From a virus: a stretch of 64,000 bases of DNA. The stretch spans positions 62,001-126,000 of the IMG/VR virus record IMGVR_UViG_3300047498_000060. One strand, 5' to 3'. Below are positions 31,635 through 39,657 of the stretch, in pieces; positions within the stretch are counted from its first letter, which is position 1, and the number at the start of each line of letters is the position of its first letter. The notes under the pieces were generated by a model. It was given only the letters and a program-made list of their open reading frames with translations. It was not told where the DNA came from and ran no database searches. The translations under genes were made by a program, and so were the position numbers.

Positions 31635-32906
31635 CTAGCCATTTCCCAGTCTCTCCGCGACGAAGAGCTTGCGAACGCGGACGTCGAACCAGAAGAAGTT
31701 CACGCCGAGCGCGCCGATCATGTGGAAGGAGTTGCGCGCGAGGAAGTCGAACTTCTTCCAGAACGCCTCCTCATCGAACTTGCCGTTCGAGTCGAGGTGG
31801 CTCGGGACTTTGTTATCGTTGATGGCGTAGAGGCCGAGCACCACAGTCATGACCGAAAACTTGTCAAGCAGGTAGCGCTCGTTGATCTCGAGACCCTTCG
31901 ACTCGAGCATGATGAGCTTCTTGATCGCGAGATCGTCCGACGAAGCGATGGACTGGAAGGTGGGCTCGAATTTGCCGGGAAGGATAGGCACCTTCTGCCG
32001 CACGTACCCGTGCATGATGAGGTCGTCGACCTCCATCTTCGGGCAGCGCTCCTCGATGATCGCGCGCTGCTCGTCATTGTTGATGATGTCCTTCATCATC
32101 ATGTCGCGGAGAGTCGCGAAGTCGAGATCGTCCTCGACGCCCATCCTCTTCAGCGCCTCGGCAACGCGCGTCTTGTCGCTTGTCTGTGGTCCGTCCTTCG
32201 GTGCGTTGCCTAAGCGACCAGCAGCACCTGCCGAGCTTTGCACGGAGGCCTGCTCGGCAGCACGGTCCTCCGCTTCGGTGGTCGCTGACTGCCCGCGCGC
32301 GAGAGCTCCAAGGCGCTCAAGGTCCTGGAGGGACTCCGAACGCAGACCCTTTGTGGCCTGGTTCAGCTCCTGCGGGGGGACATGGCGGCGGTTCGCGCCC
32401 GTGCCACGGATGACGCCGTACTTGAGGGCGAGTTCGGGCTGAGACACTGCAACCATCGAACCCTGCCCCTGACGGAACATGGGGTCCTGCTGTGCCTCCG
32501 CCGGCAGCAGATCGGTCGGGTAGATCTGCGGAGGACGGTTCTTGGTCTGCGGCGGGGCGAACGAGGCTGCCGCCTGCATCGCGGGGGACTGGGTAAAGAT
32601 ACCGCCCTGCGGCGGAGCTACCTGGCCGCTGACACCGGGCACAGCCGCGCGTTGGACAACCGCCTGGTCAGCCATCGTCATGCCCTCGCCCGCAGGTGCC
32701 TCGAGGTGGGGAATAGGTGGCGTCGGTCCTCCCGCCCGTTGGGTTGTGTACTTCGGAATGCCTTGCCGGCTTAGTGGATGACGGTTGCGAGTCATCGCAT
32801 CCGCCACGCGACGAGCGGCCGGGTCCGTCACACTCGCATGGACGAATGGCGAGCTGAGTTGGGTCGGTGCGTTCGGGTCTTTTACTACCGCGTCTCGTTT
32901 GGCCAT
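31635..32906 (-). CDS. Conserved-looking phage protein with folded C-terminal domain, 423 aa
   Basis: Residues 1-215 are Pro/Gln/Ala-rich and probably disordered. Residues about 245-423 form a dense, conserved-looking domain: RDMMMKDIINNDEQRAIIEE, VRQKVPILPGKFEPTFQSI, ERYLLDKFSVMTVVLGLYAI, FWFDVRVRKLF. The style is that of a structural-assembly or tail-chaperone protein, but I cannot name it. It has a sigma-70-like promoter of its own and begins a leftward transcription unit. Confidence 0.7.
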   Translation of the reverse strand: MAKRDAVVKDPNAPTQLSSPFVHASVTDPAARRVADAMTRNRHPLSRQGIPKYTTQRAGGPTPPIPHLEAPAGEGMTMADQAVVQRAAVPGVSGQVAPPQGGIFTQSPAMQAAASFAPPQTKNRPPQIYPTDLLPAEAQQDPMFRQGQGSMVAVSQPELALKYGVIRGTGANRRHVPPQELNQATKGLRSESLQDLERLGALARGQSATTEAEDRAAEQASVQSSAGAAGRLGNAPKDGPQTSDKTRVAEALKRMGVEDDLDFATLRDMMMKDIINNDEQRAIIEERCPKMEVDDLIMHGYVRQKVPILPGKFEPTFQSIASSDDLAIKKLIMLESKGLEINERYLLDKFSVMTVVLGLYAINDNKVPSHLDSNGKFDEEAFWKKFDFLARNSFHMIGALGVNFFWFDVRVRKLFVAERLGNG

Positions 32907-32926
32907 GCGTTCCTGAATTGTCTAGG

Positions 32927-32955
32927 GTTGTACTGCCAGCGTGCTCACGCGTCAA
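32927..32955 (-). promoter_or_regulatory. Sigma-70-like promoter
   Basis: On the minus strand TTGACG (32950-32955), 17-base spacer, TACAAC (32927-32932); 21 bases before ATG 32906. It differs from the two-box phage class. Confidence 0.45.
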
Positions 32956-32959
32956 GGAA

Positions 32960-32989
32960 TAGCTAAGCAAGAGGGGCAGGTGCCCCTCT
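32960..32989 (-). terminator. Terminator hairpin with TTAGC tail
   Basis: AGAGGGGCA-CC-TGCCCCTCT, then TGCTTAGCTAT on the minus strand, four bases after the stop of the 32993-33439 gene. Confidence 0.75.
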
Positions 32990-32992
32990 GCC

Positions 32993-33439
32993 CTACTTCG
33001 GGAGAACCTCCGCGAGTAGGTGTGTCACGACCTCGAGGTCGGTGAATGCCGGTCTCTCGTTGTGGAAGGGTCGGTTCTCGAGCTTCGCCAGCACGACCCC
33101 GCCCTCCAGGCGCAGTGGGGGACTGGTCACCTTCGAGAGCGAACCCTTCAGCAAGTAGAAAGGCCCGTACTCCACGAGCTGCTCACTGAACTTGATGTAC
33201 GACCGGCCAGTAAAGACGTGCCGCAGGTCACCCCCCTGCAGCACCAGCATCGCCGTCAGGTGCGAGAACACCAACTCGTCGAACGTGAACTTGCCCCAAA
33301 AGATGTTGCCCTTCGGGTGCGGTGTGCAGTTCGGTGTGCTCCAGGCACCGCCTCTTGCCCAGGCTAGCTCCTCCCCGTTCGTGCAGATCTGGATGCGCCG
33401 CTCGGTTGCTACTCGGTGGAAACCTTCCCTGGTGCCCAC
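32993..33439 (-). CDS. Hypothetical protein, 148 aa
   Basis: GTG 33439 is the best start after the upstream shadow, with GAGGGG nearby. It is a beta-rich soluble domain (NIFWGKFTFDELVFSHLTAM, HVFTGRSYIKFSEQLVEYG). Last gene before a terminator. Not recognised. Confidence 0.62.
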   Translation of the reverse strand: MGTREGFHRVATERRIQICTNGEELAWARGGAWSTPNCTPHPKGNIFWGKFTFDELVFSHLTAMLVLQGGDLRHVFTGRSYIKFSEQLVEYGPFYLLKGSLSKVTSPPLRLEGGVVLAKLENRPFHNERPAFTDLEVVTHLLAEVLPK

Positions 33440-33669
33440 CCCTTCGGTCCCCTCGGGGGCGGAGGATCCGGCGCCTTCGTTACCTTCATTGCGTGTCTTT
33501 TGCACTTGTGGCACCTCCCAACTTCGGGATGCGAGGGAGAGAAGGGGATGACAGTTCCCAACGCCCACCCGGCAGTTTCGGCTTGATCAATGAGACTCTT
33601 CCCCCCGCACCCTGGGTGCGTGCAGGTGAGTTCGTACTCGACGAACAGTGGGTTGACCATCTTGGGCAT
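33409..33669 (-). CDS. Zinc-ribbon protein, 86 aa
   Basis: AGGAAAG precedes ATG 33669. CTHPGC at 16-21 and CHKC at 53-56 are a zinc pair, with a Pro-rich basic C-terminus. It overlaps the transglycosylase gene by 83 bases. Not assigned. Confidence 0.66.
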   Translation of the reverse strand: MPKMVNPLFVEYELTCTHPGCGGKSLIDQAETAGWALGTVIPFSPSHPEVGRCHKCKRHAMKVTKAPDPPPPRGPKGWAPGKVSTE

Positions 33670-34090
33670 GGGCTTTCCTCACGGCAGCTTGAACAGCGGA
33701 GAGATACTCTGCGTCCCCGGGATTGTACGCCCGGAGCCACCCAAGATTCTCACAGTCGTGCGTGCAGGACGTGCGGATGTGAGAAAGAAAGGCGCCCATG
33801 CGACGGAGGTTCTCCCGTGGCTGACGAAGCACCGCAACGTCTGGGCTGCCGCAGCGCACGTTGATCTGCCCCAGGCCCACTGAGCAGGAGCCGTCAGCTT
33901 CGTGGCGCAGAGCCGTCGCTGTCCAGTGCGTCTCCCGGTTGATGAGCGCCGAGAAGATCCACGGGTCTAGGTTGCGCCCGTGGGCCTCCTCGAGGACCCA
34001 GCTGGCGTAGTGGTCGCGTTCCTTGTGCGACAGGTGTGGGTTGCTGTACTGGATTGCTGCGCTGAGCAGCAGCGCGCTGGTCGCGAACAT
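33587..34090 (-). CDS. Lytic transglycosylase (SLT-type) with signal peptide
   Basis: GGAGG precedes ATG 34090. The N-terminus MFATSALLLSAAIQ is a short signal or anchor. The SLT pattern is present: LDPWIFSALINRETHW with candidate catalytic Glu53, VGLGQINV at 71-78, and the closing LRAYNPGDAEYL. The enzyme cuts the glycan of peptidoglycan and could serve lysis or DNA entry. A membrane protein is encoded just upstream (34374-34910). Its N-terminus overlaps the preceding zinc-ribbon gene by nearly 200 bases. Confidence 0.82.
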   Translation of the reverse strand: MFATSALLLSAAIQYSNPHLSHKERDHYASWVLEEAHGRNLDPWIFSALINRETHWTATALRHEADGSCSVGLGQINVRCGSPDVAVLRQPRENLRRMGAFLSHIRTSCTHDCENLGWLRAYNPGDAEYLSAVQAAVRKAHAQDGQPTVRRVRTHLHAPRVRGEESH

Positions 34091-34364
34091 CCTTGGCCTC
34101 CGACATCTTGATGATGGACTCAAGGACCTCCTTCTTCGAGAGGTCCTGCACGGGGTTCGCCTTCCCTAGAATGAGCTCGCCCTTCACCAACGCGATGCGA
34201 ATGGACTCGCGCGCGATCAGCTGCAGGCTCTTGAGCTCCTTCATGATGCGCTCCTCGAAGCGCAGCGCGATGGTGTTGCAATCCGGACAGACGAAGACCG
34301 CGGAGTAGATCTTCGCGTCTTCGGGAGCGACGTCCTTGTGGCAGTTCTGGCATGGCAATCCCAT
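33894..34364 (-). CDS. Zinc-ribbon protein with long 3' overlap, 156 aa
   Basis: The first 90 residues are a coherent protein: CQNC and CPDC knuckles, then a helix (EERIMKELKSLQLIARESIR). From about residue 92 the frame runs through the start of the transglycosylase gene and becomes Arg/Pro/Gly shadow. The stop codon may have been lost, making a long non-functional tail. Confidence 0.6.
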   Translation of the reverse strand: MGLPCQNCHKDVAPEDAKIYSAVFVCPDCNTIALRFEERIMKELKSLQLIARESIRIALVKGELILGKANPVQDLSKKEVLESIIKMSEAKDVRDQRAAAQRSNPVQQPTPVAQGTRPLRQLGPRGGPRAQPRPVDLLGAHQPGDALDSDGSAPRS

Positions 34365-34373
34365 GCCGGAAGA

Positions 34374-34910
34374 CTACCCCTCGGATGCGACGTCGTCAGT
34401 ACCTGTCTTCGGGGGGAGCACCCGCAGGGTGCTTGCTGGCTTGCGAAGGAACTTCTTCTGCAGGTCGGTCAGGCTCTCCGCCACGTAGTTTCGTAGAGAC
34501 TCCTGCTCGAATGCCGCAGCTTCGGCCGAGATCTCTGCGTTGAGCGCGGCGTACTTCGAGCGCACAGCGAAGATGAACTGGTCGAGCTTCGCGTCGGCCG
34601 TGTGCGCATGCTGCTCGCAGTACTCCGGGGTTTGCATCGGATCGATGATGCGCTTGTACCGTGGCGCAACCGCGAAGTAATTCCGGAGGAAGTCGTACGC
34701 TCCTCGGGTGCGGCGGAGGATGGGAGCGGGTCGTGTGGCGACGGCGCCACACACGCACTTCGGTACGAGCTCGTAGTCGAGCTTCGCCTGCTCCTCGGGG
34801 ATGACCCCCTTGGGCAGCTTACTCTTCTGGTTCCAGATGATGCGCGCGACGACGAATACGATCGCCGCAAGCGCTAGGAGTCCGGTGCCGTAGGTTTGCC
34901 AGAAGTCCAT
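34374..34910 (-). CDS. Membrane-anchored protein, 178 aa
   Basis: Residues 10-27 (GLLALAAIVFVVARIIW) form one N-terminal membrane helix; the rest is soluble and helical with CVCG and a CEQHAH element. Near the transglycosylase, so a lysis accessory or envelope role is possible, but it lacks the small size of a holin. Not recognised. Confidence 0.68.
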   Translation of the reverse strand: MDFWQTYGTGLLALAAIVFVVARIIWNQKSKLPKGVIPEEQAKLDYELVPKCVCGAVATRPAPILRRTRGAYDFLRNYFAVAPRYKRIIDPMQTPEYCEQHAHTADAKLDQFIFAVRSKYAALNAEISAEAAAFEQESLRNYVAESLTDLQKKFLRKPASTLRVLPPKTGTDDVASEG

Positions 34911-35152
34911 TCGCCTATTCCTTGTTCGGGGTCAGCTGCGTCTTGTAGTGCAGCACTGTCGTTCTGCAACTTCGCATCGAAGTCCATCTTGTTCAGCAGC
35001 TCCTTGAGTCGCTGCCAGATGTCTTCGATCTCGGGCTGTAGGTACTCGACGTCATCATTGACGTTCAACGCGGCCTGTTCGAGCTCCATCTGTGCGCGGT
35101 GCGCATGATGGCGGACCCAGAAGAGCCGGAGGGACGTGACGTCCTCAGCCAT
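34874..35152 (-). CDS. Small coiled-coil protein, 92 aa
   Basis: ATG 35152 chosen; the upstream part is shadow. Long charged helix (QPEIEDIWQRLKELLNKMDF). Overlaps both neighbours. Not recognised. Confidence 0.64.
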   Translation of the reverse strand: MAEDVTSLRLFWVRHHAHRAQMELEQAALNVNDDVEYLQPEIEDIWQRLKELLNKMDFDAKLQNDSAALQDAADPEQGIGEWTSGKPTAPDS

Positions 35153-35549
35153 TCGGGAAGTACACGTCGAGCTGTGTCCACCCGACCAGCGCTGCAGGGT
35201 CGAGGGTGACCATAATGTTGACCGCCTTCGGCGTGCGCGCATTCACCACGGTGAGCACGTCGTTCTTGCAGAGCGGTCGGGAGATGAGCTGCAGGAGGAA
35301 CTGCAGGTTGGGGGGCCAGGTCTTCGGGAAGTTCGCCTTCCAGCCCGGCGGGAGCGGCGTCGCCGGATCCTGCCAGCGGATCCAGAGTGAGTGCCGCGTG
35401 ATGTCGTTGGCCTTTTCGATCTCGCGCAAGTAGCCCTGGAGCTCCTGCGCCTTGGCCTGGTCGATCGACCCGTCCGGCTGGACCGTCGAGCGCTGCGCGA
35501 GCGCGATGAGGGCCTCATAACTCTGCTGGGTGAGGGTGAGATTGGGCAT
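35145..35549 (-). CDS. Hypothetical protein, 134 aa
   Basis: ATG 35549. Helical N-terminus with a Trp-rich centre (HSLWIRWQDPATPLPPGW) and a beta C-terminus. Follows the dNMP kinase gene. Not recognised. Confidence 0.66.
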   Translation of the reverse strand: MPNLTLTQQSYEALIALAQRSTVQPDGSIDQAKAQELQGYLREIEKANDITRHSLWIRWQDPATPLPPGWKANFPKTWPPNLQFLLQLISRPLCKNDVLTVVNARTPKAVNIMVTLDPAALVGWTQLDVYFPNG

Positions 35550-35561
35550 GCTGGAAGACTA

Positions 35562-36368
35562 CTACTCCTGGTCGGGGTAGATGAACTGCAAGGCGCTGAG
35601 CTCTTTGCTCACCAGAGCCTCGAGCTCCTCGAGTCCGTCCGCGTTGTTCAGCACCGAGGCGAACTTCCTCTGGTCGATACTGTTCTGCTCCTGCTCGCTG
35701 GCGTGCAGGGCGGCGGCTCCAGTAAGGCCGGCGCCTGGGCGCTCAATCTTCCAGACGTGACCACCTGCTGCGCGGATGGCGTCCACCTCGTTGATGAAAC
35801 GGACATCGCTGATGACGACGCCTTGGGGTACGCGCTCGTTGATGTTGGTACCTCCAGACAGAGCACCGTTCTTCGCGCTGTATCTGGTCACGTTCCTCAA
35901 CAGGTCTGCTGCCACACGCAGCGCGTAGTCGACCCACACGTTGTCGTAGCAGCCACGTCCCCATTCTGTACCTAGCTGCTGAAGAGCATGGCGCGGGGTG
36001 AGGAACTCCGCCGGCAGTTTCACGTAGTGCATGTTGTGCTTGGCCATCCGCTTAGTGCAGAGGGCGCAGTCTCGATCGGCCAGTACGCGACCGATAGTCA
36101 TCTCCTCGAACTTCTCGCCGAAGAGACGGTGACAGCACTTGGTGCACGTCCACGCATTCTGCATCGGACGTCGCAGGTACCGCTCGTCCGGCTTGTTCCG
36201 CGCCTCACTCGGACCCCACAGCTGGGTGTCCGAGAAGTCAAAGACCTCCCTCGCTATGCGCTTCAAGGGGTCAGCGAGCGCCACGGCGACGAACCCGTGA
36301 TTCTTCACCAGGAAGTCCGCGACCGTTGACTTTCCTGCACCTGCCTGACCACAGAGTCCTATGAGCAT
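35562..36368 (-). CDS. Deoxynucleoside monophosphate kinase
   Basis: 268 residues. Walker A is GQAGAGKST at 7-15; ADPLKRIAREVF at 32-43 is the family's next block; HALQQLGTEWGRGCYDNVW and VVISDVRFINEVDAIRAAGG follow, as in T4 gp1-like dNMP kinases, which phosphorylate dNMPs for phage DNA synthesis. An insert with CTKC (75-78) and CALC (101-104) probably binds zinc, as in some kinases. It overlaps the dCMP deaminase gene by ten bases, a nucleotide-supply pair. Confidence 0.82.
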   Translation of the reverse strand: MLIGLCGQAGAGKSTVADFLVKNHGFVAVALADPLKRIAREVFDFSDTQLWGPSEARNKPDERYLRRPMQNAWTCTKCCHRLFGEKFEEMTIGRVLADRDCALCTKRMAKHNMHYVKLPAEFLTPRHALQQLGTEWGRGCYDNVWVDYALRVAADLLRNVTRYSAKNGALSGGTNINERVPQGVVISDVRFINEVDAIRAAGGHVWKIERPGAGLTGAAALHASEQEQNSIDQRKFASVLNNADGLEELEALVSKELSALQFIYPDQE

Positions 36369-36997
36369 GCTGGATCTCCCTTCGCACCTAAACGCTCTCC
36401 GATCTGATGGCCTTCGGCTCGATGCTGCGGACAGACTTCAGCCAGATACGCGCCCTTCATCTGGCAGCCACACGCGTAGCCGAAATGATCGTTGGTGAAG
36501 ATCTGCGCAACGTGTGCCTGGTGTAGGAAGTGGATCGGCATGTGTACGGCCTTGATGGACGCGCGCCTAAACCAATCGAGGGAGTCCTTGATGCGGTAGT
36601 CGTTGCGATAGATGACGCGCTGCACGCCCCCGAGGTTGATGAGGAGCTTGGCACAGCCGACGCAGGGGAGGTGCGAACAGAAGACAACCTTCGGCTTGTC
36701 GCGCTCGGCGCGGCAATTCACGACAGCGTTGGCCTCAGCATGGATGCAGCCGCAGTTGCCGACAGCTTCGTCTCCATGGCGGTCGCAGCCGTTCTTGTCG
36801 CCGGCGGCAGAGCCGTTGTATCCGACCCCGAAGACGTACCGAAAGTCCAGGCTGGTGATGACCGCGCCGACTTTCATCCGCTCGCAGGTGGAGCGCTCGC
36901 TCATCATCACAGCGAGGCGCAAGTAGATGTCCTGGAAGGTCGGTCTCTCCAGCATGGTGCCGTCCTCTCTGGGTCGGAACTCCGTGTGAACTCCCAT
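36359..36997 (-). CDS. dCMP deaminase (CMP/dCMP zinc-binding family)
   Basis: 212 residues. The zinc and catalytic site is CIHAEAN (His86, Glu88) with PCVGC (Cys112, Cys115). It converts dCMP to dUMP, feeding dTMP synthesis. ATG 36997 shares its A with the stop of a 39-residue membrane protein (TGATG), so translation is coupled; ATG 36955 with AGAGG is the alternative. The C-terminal 60 residues extend beyond the core and add CGC and a His/Cys-rich segment. Confidence 0.88.
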   Translation of the reverse strand: MGVHTEFRPREDGTMLERPTFQDIYLRLAVMMSERSTCERMKVGAVITSLDFRYVFGVGYNGSAAGDKNGCDRHGDEAVGNCGCIHAEANAVVNCRAERDKPKVVFCSHLPCVGCAKLLINLGGVQRVIYRNDYRIKDSLDWFRRASIKAVHMPIHFLHQAHVAQIFTNDHFGYACGCQMKGAYLAEVCPQHRAEGHQIGERLGAKGDPACS

Positions 36998-37116
36998 CAG
37001 CGCCACCCCGGTCCCACGAACTTGGCGATGGCGCAGATGCCCCCGATGATGAACCCGACCACGAACCCGATGAGCGCGGGCCAGATCCAGCTCGGAACAA
37101 TGAAGTGAATTTCCAT
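36997..37116 (-). CDS. 39-residue membrane protein
   Basis: AGAGGAG precedes ATG 37116. MEIHFIVPSWIWPALIGFVV starts an amphipathic end followed by a glycine-rich membrane helix (GFIIGGICAIAKF). It is coupled to the genes on both sides by TGATG overlaps. Small phage membrane peptides of this size may act on the host envelope; unknown here. Confidence 0.65.
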   Translation of the reverse strand: MEIHFIVPSWIWPALIGFVVGFIIGGICAIAKFVGPGWR

Positions 37117-37394
37117 CAAACTCCTCTCGCTGCGAGCACCTCGCTGATGATCTCGCGGGTGTGGTCGCAGACCCGGCGCTGCACCACAGGGGCGCGGCGT
37201 GCCGACGTACCAAAAACAAAGGCCCGGTCGAACACCTTTTCGTAGGTGCCGCCAGGCCAGGTGACCTTGACAGAGAACTCTCCGCGCGGTCGCGCTGCGA
37301 TCGTGACTGTCGCGTAGGTGGAGCGCTCAAGGACCTGGCGCCGCTCTTCCAGCTTGGCGCGAAGCCTGGCTAGAAGAACGGCGCCGCGGTCCAT
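37116..37394 (-). CDS. Hypothetical protein, 92 aa
   Basis: Basic helical N-terminus (LLARLRAKLEERRQVLER) then a beta-rich half (YATVTIAARPRGEFSVKVTW). TGATG coupling downstream. Not recognised. Confidence 0.66.
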   Translation of the reverse strand: MDRGAVLLARLRAKLEERRQVLERSTYATVTIAARPRGEFSVKVTWPGGTYEKVFDRAFVFGTSARRAPVVQRRVCDHTREIISEVLAARGV

Positions 37395-37396
37395 GA

Positions 37397-38140
37397 TCAG
37401 CCGCCGTGGCCTACCACGGGTGCGCCGTTCGCGGGCGGCCCCAGGGTGAAGCCGGGGACCGCGTTGGCGGCAGACGCCATGGCCTGGGCGAGGATGGCCG
37501 GGTCGGTCGTGGAGACCGGCGCGGAGGACAGCGGGTGTCCCGTCTGACCCGCGAGCTGATCACGCAGAGAAACCGGCAGTGGCTTGGGAGCCACGGCCGT
37601 AGGTGCCTCAAGGGACTGCGTGGCCTTGGACACGGCCGCCTGGTAGAGGCGTTCTTCGACCGGTGTGCGCGCCGCGTTGTTCGCGAGAGCCACGACGATC
37701 TCGGTGGCGTTGCGTTCGCGGACCACGCTCTCTCCGATGAGGGAGGGTGAAACCGCACTGACCGGAAGGCGCAGCGGCTCGTACAGCAGGCTGCTCGGCA
37801 CCTCGCCAGGGCCCGTGTCCTTCGCGTGGGTCTCGCGGACCGTGGTGGTAGCCACAGGCTTGCGGCCAACGGCGCGTTTCGCGACGGGCGCAGCCTTCGC
37901 CGCCTTCTTTGCGACCTTCTTCGCAGCAGCTTTCTTCGCCACCTTCTTCGCGGTGCGTGGGGCTGCTGACTTGCCACCATCCTCGCCGAAGCGGGCGTCG
38001 ATGGCCTCAGCGGCGATCTTCCTGTCGTGCGGACCCCAATCGCTCTTGCCCACGGCGCGCCGCGCGCCCGTCGCCGTTTCGTACTTCCCTGCCTTGAGAT
38101 TCTCGCTGAACACTGACAGCGTCATCCGCTCGTAACCCAT
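37397..38140 (-). CDS. Lys/Ala-rich protein with histone-H1-like linker, 247 aa
   Basis: ATG 38140 has AGGAGA ten bases upstream. After a folded N-terminal 60 residues (SVFSENLKAGKYETATGARR) comes a KKVAKKAAAKKVAKKAAK tract like bacterial H1-type histone tails, then a mixed C-terminus. A DNA-condensing or DNA-binding role is likely but not specific. Not otherwise recognised. Confidence 0.66.
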   Translation of the reverse strand: MGYERMTLSVFSENLKAGKYETATGARRAVGKSDWGPHDRKIAAEAIDARFGEDGGKSAAPRTAKKVAKKAAAKKVAKKAAKAAPVAKRAVGRKPVATTTVRETHAKDTGPGEVPSSLLYEPLRLPVSAVSPSLIGESVVRERNATEIVVALANNAARTPVEERLYQAAVSKATQSLEAPTAVAPKPLPVSLRDQLAGQTGHPLSSAPVSTTDPAILAQAMASAANAVPGFTLGPPANGAPVVGHGG

Positions 38141-38209
38141 CGTGGTCGTCTCCTGGGCGTCTCGGCCCGTAGTGGTAGAAAAGAACAAGTACTCCCGTTG
38201 TAGAAGAAG

Positions 38210-38347
38210 TCAACGGTAGAACGTAAGAACACACAGCAGAGCTACCCAGACCGCAACGAAGGCGGCGTACTTCCAGCCGGCTCTGTGGATGGGGCGATGA
38301 GGCTCGCTCATCTTTCGTAACGCTCGATCACTGAACTCTAGGGCCAT
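38210..38347 (-). CDS. Small membrane protein, 45 aa
   Basis: GAGGAAG precedes ATG 38347. The C-terminus (YAAFVAVWVALLCVLTF) is a membrane helix; the N-terminus is soluble and basic. It lies behind a two-box promoter copy. The larger frame upstream is unlikely. Confidence 0.62.
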   Translation of the reverse strand: MALEFSDRALRKMSEPHRPIHRAGWKYAAFVAVWVALLCVLTFYR

Positions 38348-38350
38348 GGC

Positions 38351-38390
38351 TTCCTCACCGCTCTTGTCCCCTGACTCTCTAGATACTTTA
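38351..38390 (-). promoter_or_regulatory. Two-box promoter copy facing left (CAGGGGACAAGAG)
   Basis: GGGGACAAGAGCGGTGAGG on the minus strand, before the 38210-38347 gene. The upstream box at 23 bases is TAAAG, a near match. It stands back to back with the copy at 38391. Confidence 0.45.
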
Positions 38391-38410
38391 TCGGGGATAA
38401 GGACAGCGGC
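38374..38410 (+). promoter_or_regulatory. Two-box promoter copy facing right (CGGGGATAAGG)
   Basis: TCGGGGATAAGG at 38391 fits the downstream box; the upstream box (ACTCT) does not. It precedes the lipoprotein gene at 38456. Confidence 0.4.
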
Positions 38411-38455
38411 CGCAACGCTTGCCCCTCGTGTAGTGCCCGCTGCTATCATGCGGCC

Positions 38456-38824
38456 ATGCGAAACCTCATCTGCATATTAGTCTGCACGCTCGTAGCGTGT
38501 CAGATGCCGGTCCCTCCAACCCCGTGCGTTCCGGACGCGATGCCTACGCCGGTGGCTAAGGCGACACCTTGTGTGGTTCCTGCCCCTTCCGGGCCAGTGA
38601 CGCCGCCCTCACCGCCAGAGCCGCACGACGCCTGCTGGAACGCAGCGCAGAAGCTCATCTCGCTGGGCTGCAAAGACAGCCGTGGTCGCGTCCTCGGTGG
38701 CCCAGACCTCAGCGGCCTTACCTGGTCGCAGGTCTGCCGTCAGGACCTCTCGAACGGCGTCAATCTCAACGCGAGCTGCATCTCTGCAGCCAACACGTGC
38801 GCGGCAGCGGAGGCATGTAAATGA
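38456..38824 (+). CDS. Lipoprotein, 122 aa
   Basis: The signal peptide MRNLICILVCTLVAC ends in a lipobox (LVAC, Cys 15). A Pro-rich linker (PVTPPSPPEPHD) follows, and a C-terminal Cys-rich domain with six Cys between residues 60 and 122, probably disulfide-bonded after export. Stop and next ATG overlap (ATGA), so it is translated with the papain-like peptidase. A surface or periplasmic role is inferred. Confidence 0.8.
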   Translation: MRNLICILVCTLVACQMPVPPTPCVPDAMPTPVAKATPCVVPAPSGPVTPPSPPEPHDACWNAAQKLISLGCKDSRGRVLGGPDLSGLTWSQVCRQDLSNGVNLNASCISAANTCAAAEACK

Positions 38825-39657
38825 ACCAGATCACTTGGCAGGGTCGCAACTTCAAGAGCCACGAGCTCTTCGACAGCACGATGCCCGACGCACTTCGGGC
38901 CCATATCGCACCGCCGCGTCCCTTCGAGGGCGTGATGATGGCGTTCAAGGCGTCGGCGACAGCGCAGAACGGGAGTGACTACGACATCCCGAACCAGCCG
39001 CCGGCGTACGACCAGGGCGACGAAGGCTCCTGTGTCCTCAACTCCACGATCGGTGCGATGAGCATCGTCCTTGGTGTTGAGAAGCTCGCCGCCGTGATGC
39101 TCTCCCGCAACTTCCTGTACTGGCTGTGCCGCGAGGTCATGGGTACCACCAAGCAGGACAGCGGGACCTACTCGTCTCTCGCCGTCGACCGCGTCGGGAA
39201 GATCGGCGTCTGCGAGGAGAGCACCTGGGCGTACGGCGACGACACGATGTACGTCGCGCCCTCGCTTCAGGCCTACAGCGAAGCCTCGGACAACAAGGCG
39301 ACCGCGTGGTTCCAGGTCGACTCTCCCAGCGCCAAGGTCGCGCGCCTCACGCAGATCGAGGCAGCGATCCGCTCCAACCACCCGGTCATCTTCGGCACCC
39401 CCGTCGACAACGCGATCCAGACCTACCAGTCGGGGCAGATCCTCAGCACCCCTGACGTGAACGCCCTCATCGGCGGCCACGAGATGGTGGTCACGGGCGT
39501 CCGCTACATCGCCGGCCAGCGCGTCTGGATCTGGCGCAACTCTTGGGGTACGTCCTACGGGGACAACGGCTACCTCATGGTGGACGACAACTGGATGAAC
39601 TGGGCACAGCTCCAGGACATCTGGTTGTTGACGCGACTCTCCCCGTTGCTATTCTAG
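38821..39657 (+). CDS. Papain-like (C1-type) cysteine peptidase
   Basis: 278 residues. The papain pattern is complete: YDQGDEGSCVLNS with Gln65 and Cys71, GGHEMVVTGV with His220, and WRNSWGTSYGDNGYL with Asn240. No signal peptide is visible, so action may be cytoplasmic or follow lysis. Translated with the lipoprotein before it. Such enzymes are known in some large phages, but the substrate is unknown; protection from or attack on a host protein, or processing of the lipoprotein partner, are possibilities. Confidence 0.85.
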   Translation: MNQITWQGRNFKSHELFDSTMPDALRAHIAPPRPFEGVMMAFKASATAQNGSDYDIPNQPPAYDQGDEGSCVLNSTIGAMSIVLGVEKLAAVMLSRNFLYWLCREVMGTTKQDSGTYSSLAVDRVGKIGVCEESTWAYGDDTMYVAPSLQAYSEASDNKATAWFQVDSPSAKVARLTQIEAAIRSNHPVIFGTPVDNAIQTYQSGQILSTPDVNALIGGHEMVVTGVRYIAGQRVWIWRNSWGTSYGDNGYLMVDDNWMNWAQLQDIWLLTRLSPLLF

